From Gnetum montanum (Eukaryota > Streptophyta > Gnetopsida > Gnetales > Gnetaceae), in NCBI GenBank assembly GCA_015680685.1, contig MNCI01004632.1, positions 90,822 to 137,496 on the forward strand: a stretch of DNA of 46,675 nt. The letters run 5' to 3'. The notes beneath the pieces are model-generated. The model ran no database searches. It saw only the letters and a list, made by a program, of their open reading frames with translations, and was not told the origin of the DNA. The translations under genes were made by a program, and so were the position numbers. Below, in pieces: positions 30,719 to 41,515 of the stretch. Numbering within the stretch: position 1 is the stretch's first letter; each line of letters begins with the position of its first letter.

Positions 30719-33508
30719 TCATGTAGTTCCAGATGGCAGTGGCTCCTCCATTGGTGCTTTTCCTTTGTCTTGTGCTCTAGGGTTTGAGGCTTGATGGTGC
30801 TGAAGTATGGCCTCAAGCTTCTCCTCTTCGGTCCGAGGGTCTTGTGCCATCCATGTTAATGTTCCAATGTTTGACAGAGTAGGCACTTCCCATGGACAGG
30901 GTAGTTGTAGAAACATTTGATTAGCCTTGACATACCAAGCTACAAATACCCGTCGTTCCTCCTCATAGGCTTTGGCTTTATCCTTGTACTCTTGAAAATC
31001 TGCTAGCCATTAAGCCAAATCTACTGCGACACCCTTTTGGCCTTGGTAGCTTGCTTTCACCAACTCAAGTTCAGAATTTGCAATTTCTAGTTTTTCCAAC
31101 AGCTTCTTGTGTTCTGCAAGTTCTGCTTCATATTTAGCATAGGTGGTTGCTACCTGTTGCTTGAGCTCTGTCCTCGGGTGCCCTACTGTTAACATGGCAA
31201 GGTTGGCATACCGTAGGTTTGCCAACTCCATGTATTCTGTTAGAACCTGAATCTACAGGTCCCAGCTCTTAACTTCGACTTGGTGGGTGAAGGCATATGT
31301 GTCCAATATGGCCCGCCAGTCAGTGTGTTGAGCACTGATAGCATTGATGTGGACCTTGGCGATATGGATCTCCTTTTCCAAGATCTACTTATACATCCCC
31401 ACCTGAGCTTGAAAGTGCTCCTTCAGCTTCTCATGTCATTTAGCCTCATTTTGCCAAGCGCTTATTTCAATAGCTTTCTTTTGACGAATTGTGCATACCT
31501 CCTCCATTGAGAGGGTTCAGTTCTCCCTGGCTAAAAGACTTATGTCTTGGTTGACCTGGATGAATTATTCTCACAATTGATGAAAGTGTTCCTCGAGAAC
31601 ATTCTTTTGCTTTTCCACGATGTTCAACCGAAGGTTGTCGGCAGCAAGCTGTTTATTTTCTTCTTGTAAGACATTGAGTGCCTTAAAATGTACATGAGTT
31701 TGTGCTTGTGCAGCCGAGGCATCCCTAACAGCCTTCTCTTTTTCATTAGCCACCTTTTTATTCTCCGCTATTAGCTTGGTTAGTTGCTCAGTTCTAAAAT
31801 TATCTAGCTAGTCTACAGGAACAAATTGCAGAGGGTCCCACTGTGCTACTTGTAGGGCCACAAGCTGCTCTTGTAGTTTCTGCACCTCCACTTCAGCATG
31901 CTTGACTCTCACTTTTGTTAAGACCAACTTCCCCTTTGTGGAAATTAGATCTTACTGAATTGCTGTAACATCCTAAGGGATGTTAAACAGGGACATCATT
32001 ATTTGCCCTATTTGGAAAAATCAATCAAGCACATCCTCATATTCCATAGGAGTCATTAAGGTTCTGGCCAAAGTTTGAGCATCCCGTGTTCCTGTGAAAT
32101 CTACCGATGGCACAATAGGTATGTTGAAGGATTCTTTGATGTGGTTAATGACCACTTCTACAGCTCTTGTGGCATTTTGGTGTTGCATGACCACCATAGT
32201 GGCCCCTTCACCAATTTCTAACTGCACCTGGAAAGATGTCATGTTTCCTAAGATCTTTTGTGACCACCTACTTTCCCCTCCTCCTGTGTGAATAGACATT
32301 TCACCCCTTGTACGATTCAAAGAAACAATGGGCTGAATGACATCATCGATGATGTGGAAGAGGTTTGCATCATCACGACTTCTCCAACTGACCATCTTAG
32401 CAATGGCCTTGAGATGGCTCATCGACGGTCTGTAGTCTTCCAGCGGTGGCAGCTAAACTTGGCCTATGCTAGGGCCTACTTCCTATTGTTGGCTGGGACT
32501 CGTGCTTGGAGGTTGGTTGGGTCCTGCAAGTTGAGTTGCAGTTGGTCCAACCATTTTTTCTTCTTCTTATTCTGGTCCCAACTCCTTGCCAATGCTTTTC
32601 CTTGGAGCTAGCGCCTTTAGCAATTCAGCATATGAAGCACTCTAGGCTTTTCAGAGGACATCATTGGTGTACCTCTGAATACCAGCATGTTGGAAAATCT
32701 TTTTGATAAGACAAGGGAAAGGCAGTGCCATCTTCCCTGTCTTTCGTTCCTCGAACCACCTCAGGATCTCTATTAATTATAGATGGGGCAAGTTAGCGTT
32801 AACCTTTTCCATCAGCATTACGCATCCTCTAGTCGCTTACGTTGATATTCTTTTCAAGCCCTTCGTGGGGAAGAGGTGATATGTTCCAATTTTAAAGTAA
32901 GTTCTCTCTTCCATCATCAACTCACCAAATGTTTTATCTCTACCATAAGCCCTTTCCAACCAATCCCGTCACACATCGGGGTCTGAACAGGTGGATAAAT
33001 AAGCAACTTTGGGCCCTATATTTGGAAGGTTTAACACTTTCGAAATGGCCTGTGCAGAGAAATCAGCTGTCACACCACAAATATTAATGGTGGTGCCTTG
33101 CTCCCTATTGTGCCAAAATTGGTACGTCTCTCCTAGGTACCAAGCACTGCTTTTAGGGAGGATAGGCCATAATGGGGATCCTTTGAGGTGATCCCTAACG
33201 GCCTCAGGAGCAAACTCTACAAAAGATTCGAAGTTCAATTCCACAATAACCGCAGTGAATGTGGACTTTTCATGGATGGCCTGAACACAATCTTGGGGCA
33301 ACATGAGATGTTGTCCCTGTTTAGGCGCTGCAACAGCTCCTCCTTCTGCCTGCCCAGACCATACGATAGGAGGATCTTCTTGATGAATGTTGAATGATTA
33401 TTCCTTCTATTCTACATGTTGTTTGGTAGGATCTTGTCTTCCATCTCTCCAAGATCATTTGTTTCCACCTTGAGAAGGACCTTCTTGTTGTCCACATTTT
33501 GGGGCCAT
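30719..33508 (-). pseudogene. ORF X (element 3): plant-transposon-protein-like domain plus long coiled coil
   Basis: 930 codons in one frame from ATG 33508 to TGA 30719, with about twenty stops but no net frameshift. Residues about 65-190 form a globular domain with an EFAPEAVRDHLKG block and a DFSAQAISKVLNLPNIG block. They resemble the family 'putative plant transposon protein' found in Gypsy elements (F-S-x-E-A-I-N...L-P). A second conserved block (GTYHLFPTKGLKRISTYATRG) follows. Residues about 370-860 are largely heptad-rich coiled coil. The end has PCPWEV and an acidic tail. Most stops are TAG at Gln positions. The family occurs four times in this window. It occupies the env-like position, but I see no signal peptide or membrane anchor. 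CAG lies directly before the ATG, a possible splice acceptor. Confidence 0.85.
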
Positions 33509-33520
33509 CTGCAATCACAT
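33509..33520 (-). promoter_or_regulatory. Candidate splice acceptor at the ORF X start
   Basis: On the minus strand the sequence ATGTGATTGCAG ends immediately before ATG 33508. A spliced leader would place the first AUG of the mRNA at ORF X. It is inferred from pattern only; the donor is not identified. Confidence 0.4.
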
Positions 33521-33983
33521 GAGGTCAAGCGTTAGTAAGGTTGTTTTTGAAATTACGTTATATCTTACTGCTTGCCTTAATTAATGATCTTATTTTATCT
33601 CCGTGTGATCTTGCCCGAAAGATTGTAATAATGATGTCGTGTTACTTAGGTGGTTCCCAATTTTAATTTCGCGATATGCCTAGGGGTTAAATGATTTTTG
33701 GGCATAATTATTCTAAGTGTTATAGCTAATTACCCTAGATGATGTCCTTTGGGCAATGATAAACTCCAAAAAAGTTAGGTGCTTTTCGGCAGGTGTCCCT
33801 CCCCCACGACTAAGTTGAACACTCCGGGTTCAAGCAAGTTCAGATGGAATTAAAATCAGAGTACCAGCGAGCGAGATATAGTGAGAAAAGCAAGGGTTAG
33901 TCAATCGCAAGTCGTAGAGAAAAAATTTGAAAACTCTTCTGTGTGAATGGCAAAAATGATGCTAAGTGTTGCGGGGGGTCACC

Positions 33984-34040
33984 TATTTATAGGTTGCAGG
34001 GACGCGATATCACATACACGATATCACGACCCTAGTGACA
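33984..34040 (-). promoter_or_regulatory. LTR-like internal promoter ahead of ORF X
   Basis: On the minus strand, decayed GATATCGTGTATGTGATATCGCG palindromes of the kind found in the family U3 are followed by TATAAATA at 33991-33984. This lies about 475 bases before the ORF X start codon. The sequence after the TATA box differs from the R region of the LTR, so it is not simply a full LTR. It could allow separate transcription of ORF X. Confidence 0.5.
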
Positions 34041-34684
34041 TGAGGCACAACAAAAATATCGAATTTTTAAAGGATTTCCTTGAAATCAACGTTGTAAGCT
34101 GAGGACATTGGGCTACTATGAAGGAGTTCTATGGTAATTCTATTAATTCAAAAGGCATAATTAATGATGATGGTGTGGATTTTATCAATAAAACCTTGGG
34201 TGGTAATAAAAAGGTTATGTGATGGTTCATGGGGACATTGAAATTCAGAGGGGTAATAGTAAGGAAAGAATGTTATGAAAAATAAGCTAAGGGTGAGAAA
34301 TGGTGTGTGTGAGCTATATCATAAGTGAAGATTACAAAAGGTTACACAAGTGGATCCTCCCCAAAGTAGGTTCCAACCTATAATGCCCTTGTGTAACCAC
34401 ACTTAAAGTGTCCGTGGGCACTAGAAGGGTTAAATGTAATCTGCACTAATTCCACAAAACACACACATGTAATTATCACCGGGATGAGGTAAGAATTCTA
34501 TGTTACACATGACACGAGCTACAATTTACACGAACAGTGAGATGAGATGAACTATAGACAGCGATTGTAGAGATTGGGACATAAGGTAACTGACCCAGGG
34601 CATAGTGAATCCTACGTGAAAAGCATGATTAAGGTGTCATTGATCCATCGTTCCAAGATTAGGACCAAGTTCATTCCTCTAATC

Positions 34685-34889
34685 NNNNNNNNNNNNNNNN
34701 NNNNNNNNNNNNNNNNNNNNNNNNNNNNNNNNNNNNNNNNNNNNNNNNNNNNNNNNNNNNNNNNNNNNNNNNNNNNNNNNNNNNNNNNNNNNNNNNNNNN
34801 NNNNNNNNNNNNNNNNNNNNNNNNNNNNNNNNNNNNNNNNNNNNNNNNNNNNNNNNNNNNNNNNNNNNNNNNNNNNNNNNNNNNNNNNN
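34685..34889. other. Assembly gap (205 N)
   Basis: A run of 205 undetermined bases inside the element 3 spacer. The matching spacer of element 1 is continuous here (about 300-770), which suggests that roughly 450 bases belong in the gap. Confidence 0.95.
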
Positions 34890-35285
34890 TACCCTCGAAT
34901 AGAACCTTTTATTTGTAGAATGGATGAGTGGGTGTAGTGGGCTCACTGTCCACATAATTGACTACTCGCGACTCCATAACATAGAACACACCTCAACCAA
35001 TGATCCACATGAGTGTTTTATTCATAGATGAAATTACTTACAAAAAAACGTAAAAGAACAAAAATACCAAAAAGATAAAAAGATAAAACAAAAAGTTGGA
35101 AAATGAAAAACTGGAAAACAGAAAGTTGTAAAATTAAAGAAAATAAAAAGTGTTTATTAACCCTGCTTCTTATTGGAATGGGGGATGTCCCCCATAACTA
35201 ACGGTTGAGCATGGCAAGGATTAATAAATGGACGATGAGGATCCTTGCATGTTGGAAGTATTGGAAACTGGTCATACTTACCCCA

Positions 35286-37153
35286 TCAGGGTTCACACAC
35301 TTGATTATAATAAGCATAGTGGGGCAGTTTATATGATGTAGTTCCTGGATAACAAGTTAACCCACTATGATATTTGGGACCGGTAGATGGTATGCAAGGA
35401 TTAGGTTGTCGCTCTCCATTCTTGTGTTCATTAGGTTGTATGGTTGTTGGAGTGTTAGTTGGTGGCCCTGATAGAGTTACATGAGGCGTTGGGTTCGAAG
35501 ATAGGGGTGCACCACAGTGTGGGACTTGTGCTGAGTTGGAGGATGTAGTGGCCTCGGAATTGGGTTGTCCCTTCTTACGGTCATGTTTAAAGAAGGGACG
35601 CTTTGGATGTTGAGGAGGCTTTTCACTTTTGTTGGCAGTAGTAGCACAAGTAGCATTCAAAGGTTGTTGCTATGGTGTAGACACCTTAGGAACAGTTGGT
35701 GGCGATGTATAAGGAGGGAAAAATGAGAATGTTGAAATTGAGGAGCAGTGTAAGGCACACAAGGCAATAGTTGTGTTGGAGGCATGGGCTGATAGTATTG
35801 AGGAGAATGGTACTGTGGTGAGATAGAGTATGTTGGCCCAGTTGGGGAAACTGGATGTTGAAAAAGATAGGCATTTGGGTTCGGATGATATGAAGGGTGT
35901 CTCCAGTTTAGGGGCGGTCTCCCCCACGACTGGGATTGTTGCCACTGTGATTGAACACGGTATCTCTGTACGAACTCTGAATGTAACATATTTCCCCAAT
36001 GCTCATGTAAATGTAACAGGATTGGGCACTGGCCCTTGGGGTGATCGTACAAGCATATGTTGCATTCATACGTATGATTGGTAGTTGAGCTCTTATTTTC
36101 CTTATCCCTTCTTTCCGACTGTCTAATGTTTCGCCCTGCTTCTTGGGTTGTCAAAACTCTATCTCCAATAATATCAATAAATTCTCCACTCTTTTGAAAT
36201 GTCCATCCCAACATCTTATTGATCTTTGCCTTAACTTCTTCTAACGATTATTGTATCGGCAAAGATGGTTCTTTCTCCTTGTGATTGGTTGATTTCTCCT
36301 TTTTATGATCATGGACCTTTGTTAAGTTGAGATTTTGGTCTCGTTGATCTTTTTCAACATTCTCCCATCTAGCCATTTCTCCTTCTTCTTTTGCTACCCA
36401 CTTAACAAGATCTTGGACTTGATGGGTTTGTAGTTCGTATAGTTGACCTTGGGCGTAACTCCCTAGGGTTTCTCTTGTTGCATCACAAAGCCCATCAATA
36501 ATATGGTACATTAGCCTTTCCTCAGAAAACCCATGTCTTGGACAGTTGTTTAACAATGCGTAATATCTTTCTAAGGCCATGTCCAAGGGTTCATGTTGTG
36601 CTTGTTTCCACTCTTGGATTTGTTTCCTCAAGGCCCACACTCTTGCGTAGGTTTGATATTTTTTGTTAAAGACTTCTACCATCGTTGACCAACGTCGTAT
36701 TGAATTTGGTTTTAACGATCTATACCATAATTTTTCTTGGCCAACAAGTGTCATAGGAAAGAGCTTAAGTTTTTTCCACCCGTTATCAATGTTATTCCAT
36801 GTGCAGGCATCGTAGAAGGCTTGTAAATGCTGATACAGGTCTAAGTCATAGCCTCCTGAAAAAGTAGGGAAGTTGATTAAATCGAGGCTAGGTAGATGGC
36901 TCTCTTTATGATGCCTACATGAGATTCGAACAGCCTCTTGTATTTGTGTTAAGCTTGTAGTGGCCAGTAGGGGTTCATCATCATTGGGTAAGTTATGCTT
37001 TTGTGCATTGGAATGACATTGCTTTCGTTCATGTTTATAAGAAACCCCCACTTTAGGTTGTGTACTCCAATCTTCAATGTCATATAATTCATTGGTTCTC
37101 CAATGAACTTCCTTACTAGGTGTGGCATTATCGTAATCTTGTAGGAGAGGCAT
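35286..37153 (-). pseudogene. gag: Athila-type gag (element 3)
   Basis: The frame from ATG 37153 is open to a stop at 36248, continues in the same frame to about 35660, then shifts and runs to 35286. Residues about 75-265 are the retrotransposon gag capsid domain: FPTFSGGYDLDLYQHLQAF, WKKLKLFPMTLVGQEKLWY, then NNCPRHGFSEERLMYHIIDGL. The last is the CP.HGF...GL hallmark of Athila gags. A Cys/His knuckle CNICLYDHPKGQC (CX2CX3HX4C, one residue shorter than the usual CX2CX4HX4C) and a Pro-, Gln- and Tyr-rich tail follow. It is the best preserved coding region of the Athila-like copies, with one stop and one frameshift visible. It starts 123 bases after the primer site. Confidence 0.9.
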
Positions 37154-37275
37154 GGTTGTGATGTTGTGCGTGAAATTACATGTGAATTTTAATAATTATT
37201 TCTTCTTAAAAGATATATCATTAATTCCTTTACAGTGACCTTGTATGATATAACTAATCTAGATAACTAGCACCG

Positions 37276-37293
37276 TCCCCGGCAACGACGCCA
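37276..37293 (-). promoter_or_regulatory. Primer binding site, tRNA-Asp (element 3)
   Basis: The plus strand reads TCCCCGGCAACGACGCCA, matching the 3' end of plant tRNA-Asp (GTC) including CCA with one transition. It lies one base inside the LTR end at 37295. Athila-type elements are known to use this tRNA. Confidence 0.9.
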
Positions 37294-37294
37294 A

Positions 37295-37916
37295 TGATGA
37301 GTGGCGAGGTACCCCCACATTCAACCATACAAATACGAGCGTTACACGCGCAATGCGGTCGAACTCCGCAGACGGACTAGTTGTGGCATCTAGACAGTTA
37401 GCCTTAGGTGGTAGTTTGCTGTCTTCCCACCTAAACTAGTATTAGCTTTGTCACATATGATTTAGTCCANGGTTACCAAGTAGTCACACTTAAATGCTCG
37501 TAATCAAGTCGTACTCATTCCGCGTTTTAACATGAGATAAGGGAGAGAGAGATTAACTAGGAAAGCAGTAAACAATAATTAAATAATTAATTAAACTAAG
37601 TGAATGTTGTAATGATGAAGTAATCTCAATCTTTATTGCCGATCATTGCGTGTCCAAGTATGTCACACTCGAATAAAGGATGCCGTACAATTACAATCAC
37701 CACACTGTGGGCATACACTAGAAAATAATTCTATCTCTGGAGGGGTAAAACTGCCAGAGTTTCGCTAAGGGACTAAAAACTAGATGCCTAAACTCATCTG
37801 TCCACCTCTTATTTATAGATGAGGAGATAGGTTGCGATATCGTGTATTCAATATCGCAACTGGGCATGCGATATCGTGTACGCGATATCACGGTCGCCCC
37901 AAATGACGACTCATTA
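37295..37916 (-). repeat. 5' LTR of element 3, internally collapsed
   Basis: It runs from TGATGAGTGG (37295) to ACTCATTA (37916; family end ACTCATCA with one transition). It is 622 bp, but the element 1 LTR without its insertion is 876 bp. The missing part lies exactly at N37470, where sequence jumps from TTTAGTCCA to GGTTACCAAGTAGTC. A minus-strand TATA box is at 37816-37809 and GATATCGCG palindromes at 37840-37895. Confidence 0.88.
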
Positions 37917-40459
37917 CTAAGGAACTTCCCAGACCTATTCGTTTCTGGGGAAGTGCTCCTACTTTAATATAGTAGGTAATGGTTTGTGTTGGCATGACAA
38001 TTGTCATGTTTGTGGCTGATGAAGATGGAAGCTTGTTGTTTTGAAAAGGCTTAGATGTGGCTAGAGTGGAAGTAGATGTGTTCCCCATCTATCAAACCTT
38101 CTCTAGACTCATTAAGAAGAACAATCACTTTCTAGATTGTGGTTTCTACATGATTATCTTCTCTTGCATGGTTACTACCCTAGTTTCATTTTTTTATTGT
38201 GGTTGTGATGGCAACTCCCCATGCATTACATGTGGTGGCATAGATGGCAAAGGACTTGGATGTTGACTTAGTGAACCAGCTGCTTGCGAATGCATGTATG
38301 GATTCAAGTCTATCCTTGGTGGTGTAGGTTTGTGATACTTTAGTGGATAATATTGGGTAGCTTGGATTACTACATTACCTAGAGAGATTGGATGTTATCC
38401 ATATGGGTCTAGTTGCCTATATGGGTATTGTTGATGCAATGGTTGCATTGCTCAAGACTAGGGTTGTTGCCACTGCTAATGATATTGCTCCTGTGGCTAT
38501 GGATATGCTTCATTGGGATAATAAGCTAGTTGGAAAGTTTAATGATAGTTACCATGAGGATAAGACAGCCATTTGGGCATTTGTTTTCTGACAAATCTTA
38601 GGTTTAGTGCATATGCCCCCATTTCTTGCAAATGTGCCAGAACTAGGCAACACCCCTTGGGATGGTCATATTGGAACACAATACAACATTCTTCATCATT
38701 CGAGCTTGTTCCCAAATAGTTAAGCATTAAAGATACTCTTTCTTTTTATCCAAAGTCTCTCTTATTTTTCTTTTCCTTGAATCTGATGAGAGCCTATGCA
38801 GTCTTCTCCTCCATAATTTTGAGAGTTGTTGTGAACTTCTCATCTATTGAATCCCACATTTTTTCTACCTTTGCTATAATATCAATTATAGATTTCTGAA
38901 TATGTAGTATTTTTTTTGTACTACCTCTTCCAATATTTCCTCCTCTTATGGATCACATATTTGTACATCCCTTTTTTAAATGGGTGGGTCTCTATTGTAT
39001 TATTCTAATGATTCTCTCTTCTTTAATTTGTCCTCTTCCTTCATCATTTGGTTAATAAGTCTTTAGATATGATGAGTAGACATCTCTGATAATTGTCCTT
39101 AGGCATAAACCCCAAGGGCCTCTCTGGCCTTGTTTTTGAGCCCAATGATGATGTGCCTAAGTTACTCCCTTAGAGAAAATCCATGGCCTAGGTACCAATG
39201 TAAGAGTGGATAGTACCTACCCATTGCTGCATCAAGGGATTCATGGGTCCCTTACTTCCATCCTTGGATTTGTTTCCTAAGGTTTAACACTCATGAATAG
39301 GTCTGATACTTAACATTAAACAGCTCAAGCATGGTATTTCATCTCCTAATTGATTCTAGTTCTAATGATCTGTACCAGCTTTCAACCTCTTTAACAAGTA
39401 TCCTAGGGAACAACTTGAGTTTCTACTAATCACTTTCGATGTTTTATAGGGCACAAGCATCATGAAACACATGAAGGTGATGTTGAGGATCAGCATTGTA
39501 ACCACCCTCAAATCTAGGCATGTTGTTCAGTTCTAGCTTCTTGGTGTGGCTATCCCTTATGTGCCTAGTTAGAATATAAATAACTTCCTATATGTTGATC
39601 ATACTTCGAGTTACCAATAAGGACTCTTCATTTTCATAAGGTTCGTTAGCTTTGTTGTAGTAGTGCCCCCTTTGATGCTCATACCTCTTTCTATTCTCAT
39701 GTCTATCTCTATTTCTTCTCAATTCATGCTCTTCATCTTCTTCATCATAGTGCCTTGGGTGATAGTCATTTTAATCATGAGTTTGATGCCTTTTCTTGTC
39801 ATGGTCTGGGTACTTGTGTCCTCTTTTGTCAAAGTACACTAACGATCCTGAGGATGAAGATGAAGTTGTGGGAATATGATGTTGGCTAGTCCTCCCTTTG
39901 TGACTCTGATATTCTTCTCTTTGGTATCTAGTAGAAGCTCTTGGCCTTGATTCCTACTTATACTTAGAGTCTTTGGCTTCTCTTTGAGGTGTCTCTGCTA
40001 AAGTAAACTGTAGTTGTGCCCTAGCAGGTTCTTCCAATTGAATAATAGGTGTTTGAGAGTTAACTTCATGATTTTGGTGGAGTTTTTATGTTATGGGCAT
40101 GTTTAATCTCCATTGTAGCATCTCTCTTCACTTGTGCCTTTGTGGGTTCATAGGGTCTTGTCATGTGCTTAGTCACATGGAACCCTTCTTGTGCATGCAT
40201 CAAAGTCATTCCCCTTAGAGCCATGTGAAGCATTGTGATTGTTGAGCATTGCGAAGGCAAAACAATGTTGCCCTGTAAGTGTTTGCCTCATTTGCCTATC
40301 TTGGTGAAAGATAAAGGTAAAATCAAGATAGTATGAATCATCATGAGCATATGAGATCCTTGCTTGCATTGGCATGCTCCTGTCTTCTTAATTGTTTATG
40401 TTGTCATTGCCTCTCTTTGTCTCGTTGGCAGGTGGTAATGTGTCTTTTATTGAAGCCAT
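37917..40459 (-). pseudogene. gag: Athila-type gag (element 2)
   Basis: From ATG 40459 (MASIKDTLPP start) the reading aligns with gag of element 3. It has an RFEGGYNADPQHHLHVF block, KLKLFPRILVKEVESWYRSL, and YLGHGFSLRE...HIIIGLKNKAREALG, then the knuckle region FQYDHPKGCC (first Cys positions decayed). A gag C-terminal stretch follows, up to 37917, where the LTR of element 3 begins. There are many frameshifts and stops. Protease and RT, expected next, are absent because of the nested insertion and deletion. Confidence 0.8.
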
Positions 40460-40586
40460 GGTTTTATTATGACACTTGATTGGTTAAGTGTATGTTCTAT
40501 TAGAATTACTAAAGATTAGGAAGATGAACCTTCAATTTTTACTACAACAAACTTTGTGGAATCAGTTACTTAGCACACATTCACTA

Positions 40587-40604
40587 TCCCCGACAATGGT
40601 GTCA
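40587..40604 (-). promoter_or_regulatory. Primer binding site, decayed tRNA-Asp type (element 2)
   Basis: The plus strand TCCCCGACAATGGTGTCA differs from the tRNA-Asp 3' end by four transitions, several at former CpG sites. It lies one base inside the LTR end at 40606, the same spacing as in element 3. Confidence 0.8.
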
Positions 40605-40605
40605 A

Positions 40606-41515
40606 TGATGAATAGTAGAGTAATCCAACATTCAACCATACAAGTTACGAGTGTTCACAAGCAACTTGATCATAATCTATAGATGGTCAATGTTGATATG
40701 CAAGTAATTTTATTAAGCTCGTGATTGTTGTCTTCCCACTTCAAGCTAGTAAAGTCCAAGTGTATGGTTTAGCTTGTAGTGAGGCATATGATAAGTGATG
40801 TTGATCAGCCACTAATACTCCTAGTGGTAAACATGATGAAAAATATTGAAGTCTAACAAGCTAAGAAAACAATAACCTATTCTAGCCTCTTGTGATGGAT
40901 AACCATTCCTGACTTACCAAACACATCTTAGGCTCATGTAATTGTCACTAGGATTACCAAGTATCATGCTACTGGGTGAACCAAGCAATAATACTACTAG
41001 GATTACCAAACGATAACAATTAACACTCGAAATCAGTCGTATCCATTCCGCTTACTATTAACAAGTAAAAATAAAGTGCTTGGGGAAAATTAAGGTATTA
41101 AGATAGTAAAGTAGTAAACATTAAGCTAAGTAAGTAGTAAACATTATGCTAAGTGAAAATATTAAACTAGGATAATGCTATAATGGTGGGAAATAGCTTG
41201 ATCTTTATTTCCATTCATAACTTATGCCCAAGTACAAACTGTTCGAACAAAGATTCCATTCACTATGACACACCACATTGTGGCCATTCACTGTTGCTAA
41301 GTCTAAGCTAGCAAATCAAACTGTGAGATTCTAGGTTACTATGTGAATGAAAGTTATGCGGATTGTGTGCCTAAGTGTTGTATTTATAAGGTTGCATACA
41401 TCTTGAAACATCGTATCAACAATGACGTATCATATGTTATGATATCATATCAACAACATCGTTGATATGACATCGTTGTTAGGATGTCATTTTGTATGAA
41501 AACTTGACATTATCA
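40606..41515 (-). repeat. 5' LTR of element 2
   Basis: It pairs with 25973-26857. It is about 25 bp longer, mainly because of a tandem duplication of an AAGTAGTAAACATTA-type unit at 41109-41153 that occurs once in the other LTR. It ends TTATCA at 41515, followed by the target copy ATCAT. Confidence 0.9.

Larger units (their letters stand above)
33509..35285 (-). other. Spacer of element 3 between gag and ORF X
   Basis: No protein is seen. It shares long similarity with 1-1260 of element 1, in reverse complement. It contains a T-rich sense-strand tract (35165-35040), the N gap and, near its ORF X side, an LTR-like TATA segment (33984-34040). Short plus-strand frames crossing the gap are artefacts. 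Confidence 0.7.
30349..37916 (-). mobile_element. Element 3: pol-less Athila-like retrotransposon nested in element 2
   Basis: On the minus strand: 5' LTR 37916-37295, primer site 37293-37276, gag 37153-35286, non-coding spacer about 35280-33510, ORF X 33508-30719, polypurine tract and a truncated 3' LTR 30563-30349. No RT, RNase H or integrase occurs between gag and ORF X; the spacer corresponds to the integrase-ORF X spacer of element 2. The 3' LTR lacks its R-U5 half and abuts the integrase of element 2. So a deletion removed the LTR end and the adjoining pol of element 2. N at 37470 and the gap at 34685-34889 lie inside. Confidence 0.85.
25973..41515 (-). mobile_element. Element 2: Athila-like retrotransposon with both LTRs and matching target copies
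   Basis: On the minus strand the order is 5' LTR 41515-40606, tRNA-Asp primer site, gag (40459-37917), element 3 as a nested block, integrase remnant (30348 to about 29560), spacer, ORF X (28995-27058), polypurine tract and 3' LTR 26857-25973. Five-base target copies ATCAT flank both ends (25968-25972 and 41516-41520) and are perfect. The insertion splits the catalytic box of a LINE reverse transcriptase. Protease, RT, RNase H and the first part of integrase are missing at the element 3 junction. Both LTRs are near full length (885 and 910 bp) but clearly diverged, so this is an old insertion. Confidence 0.92.

Noticed and set aside
31010-31753. Host kinesin or myosin-like coiled-coil gene
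   Set aside because: The coiled coil is part of ORF X and recurs in other copies of the same retrotransposon family.
32094-32706. Plus-strand frames opposite ORF X of element 3
   Set aside because: ORF X on the minus strand is conserved in four copies and keeps one frame over 930 codons; the plus-strand frames do not recur.
34574-34955. Open frames crossing the N run
   Set aside because: Undetermined bases create the apparent openness; the flanking codons match non-coding spacer.
35670-36084. Additional open frames overlapping the gag tail of element 3
   Set aside because: They are other-frame readings of the Pro/Gln-rich gag C-terminus and lack any recognisable motif.
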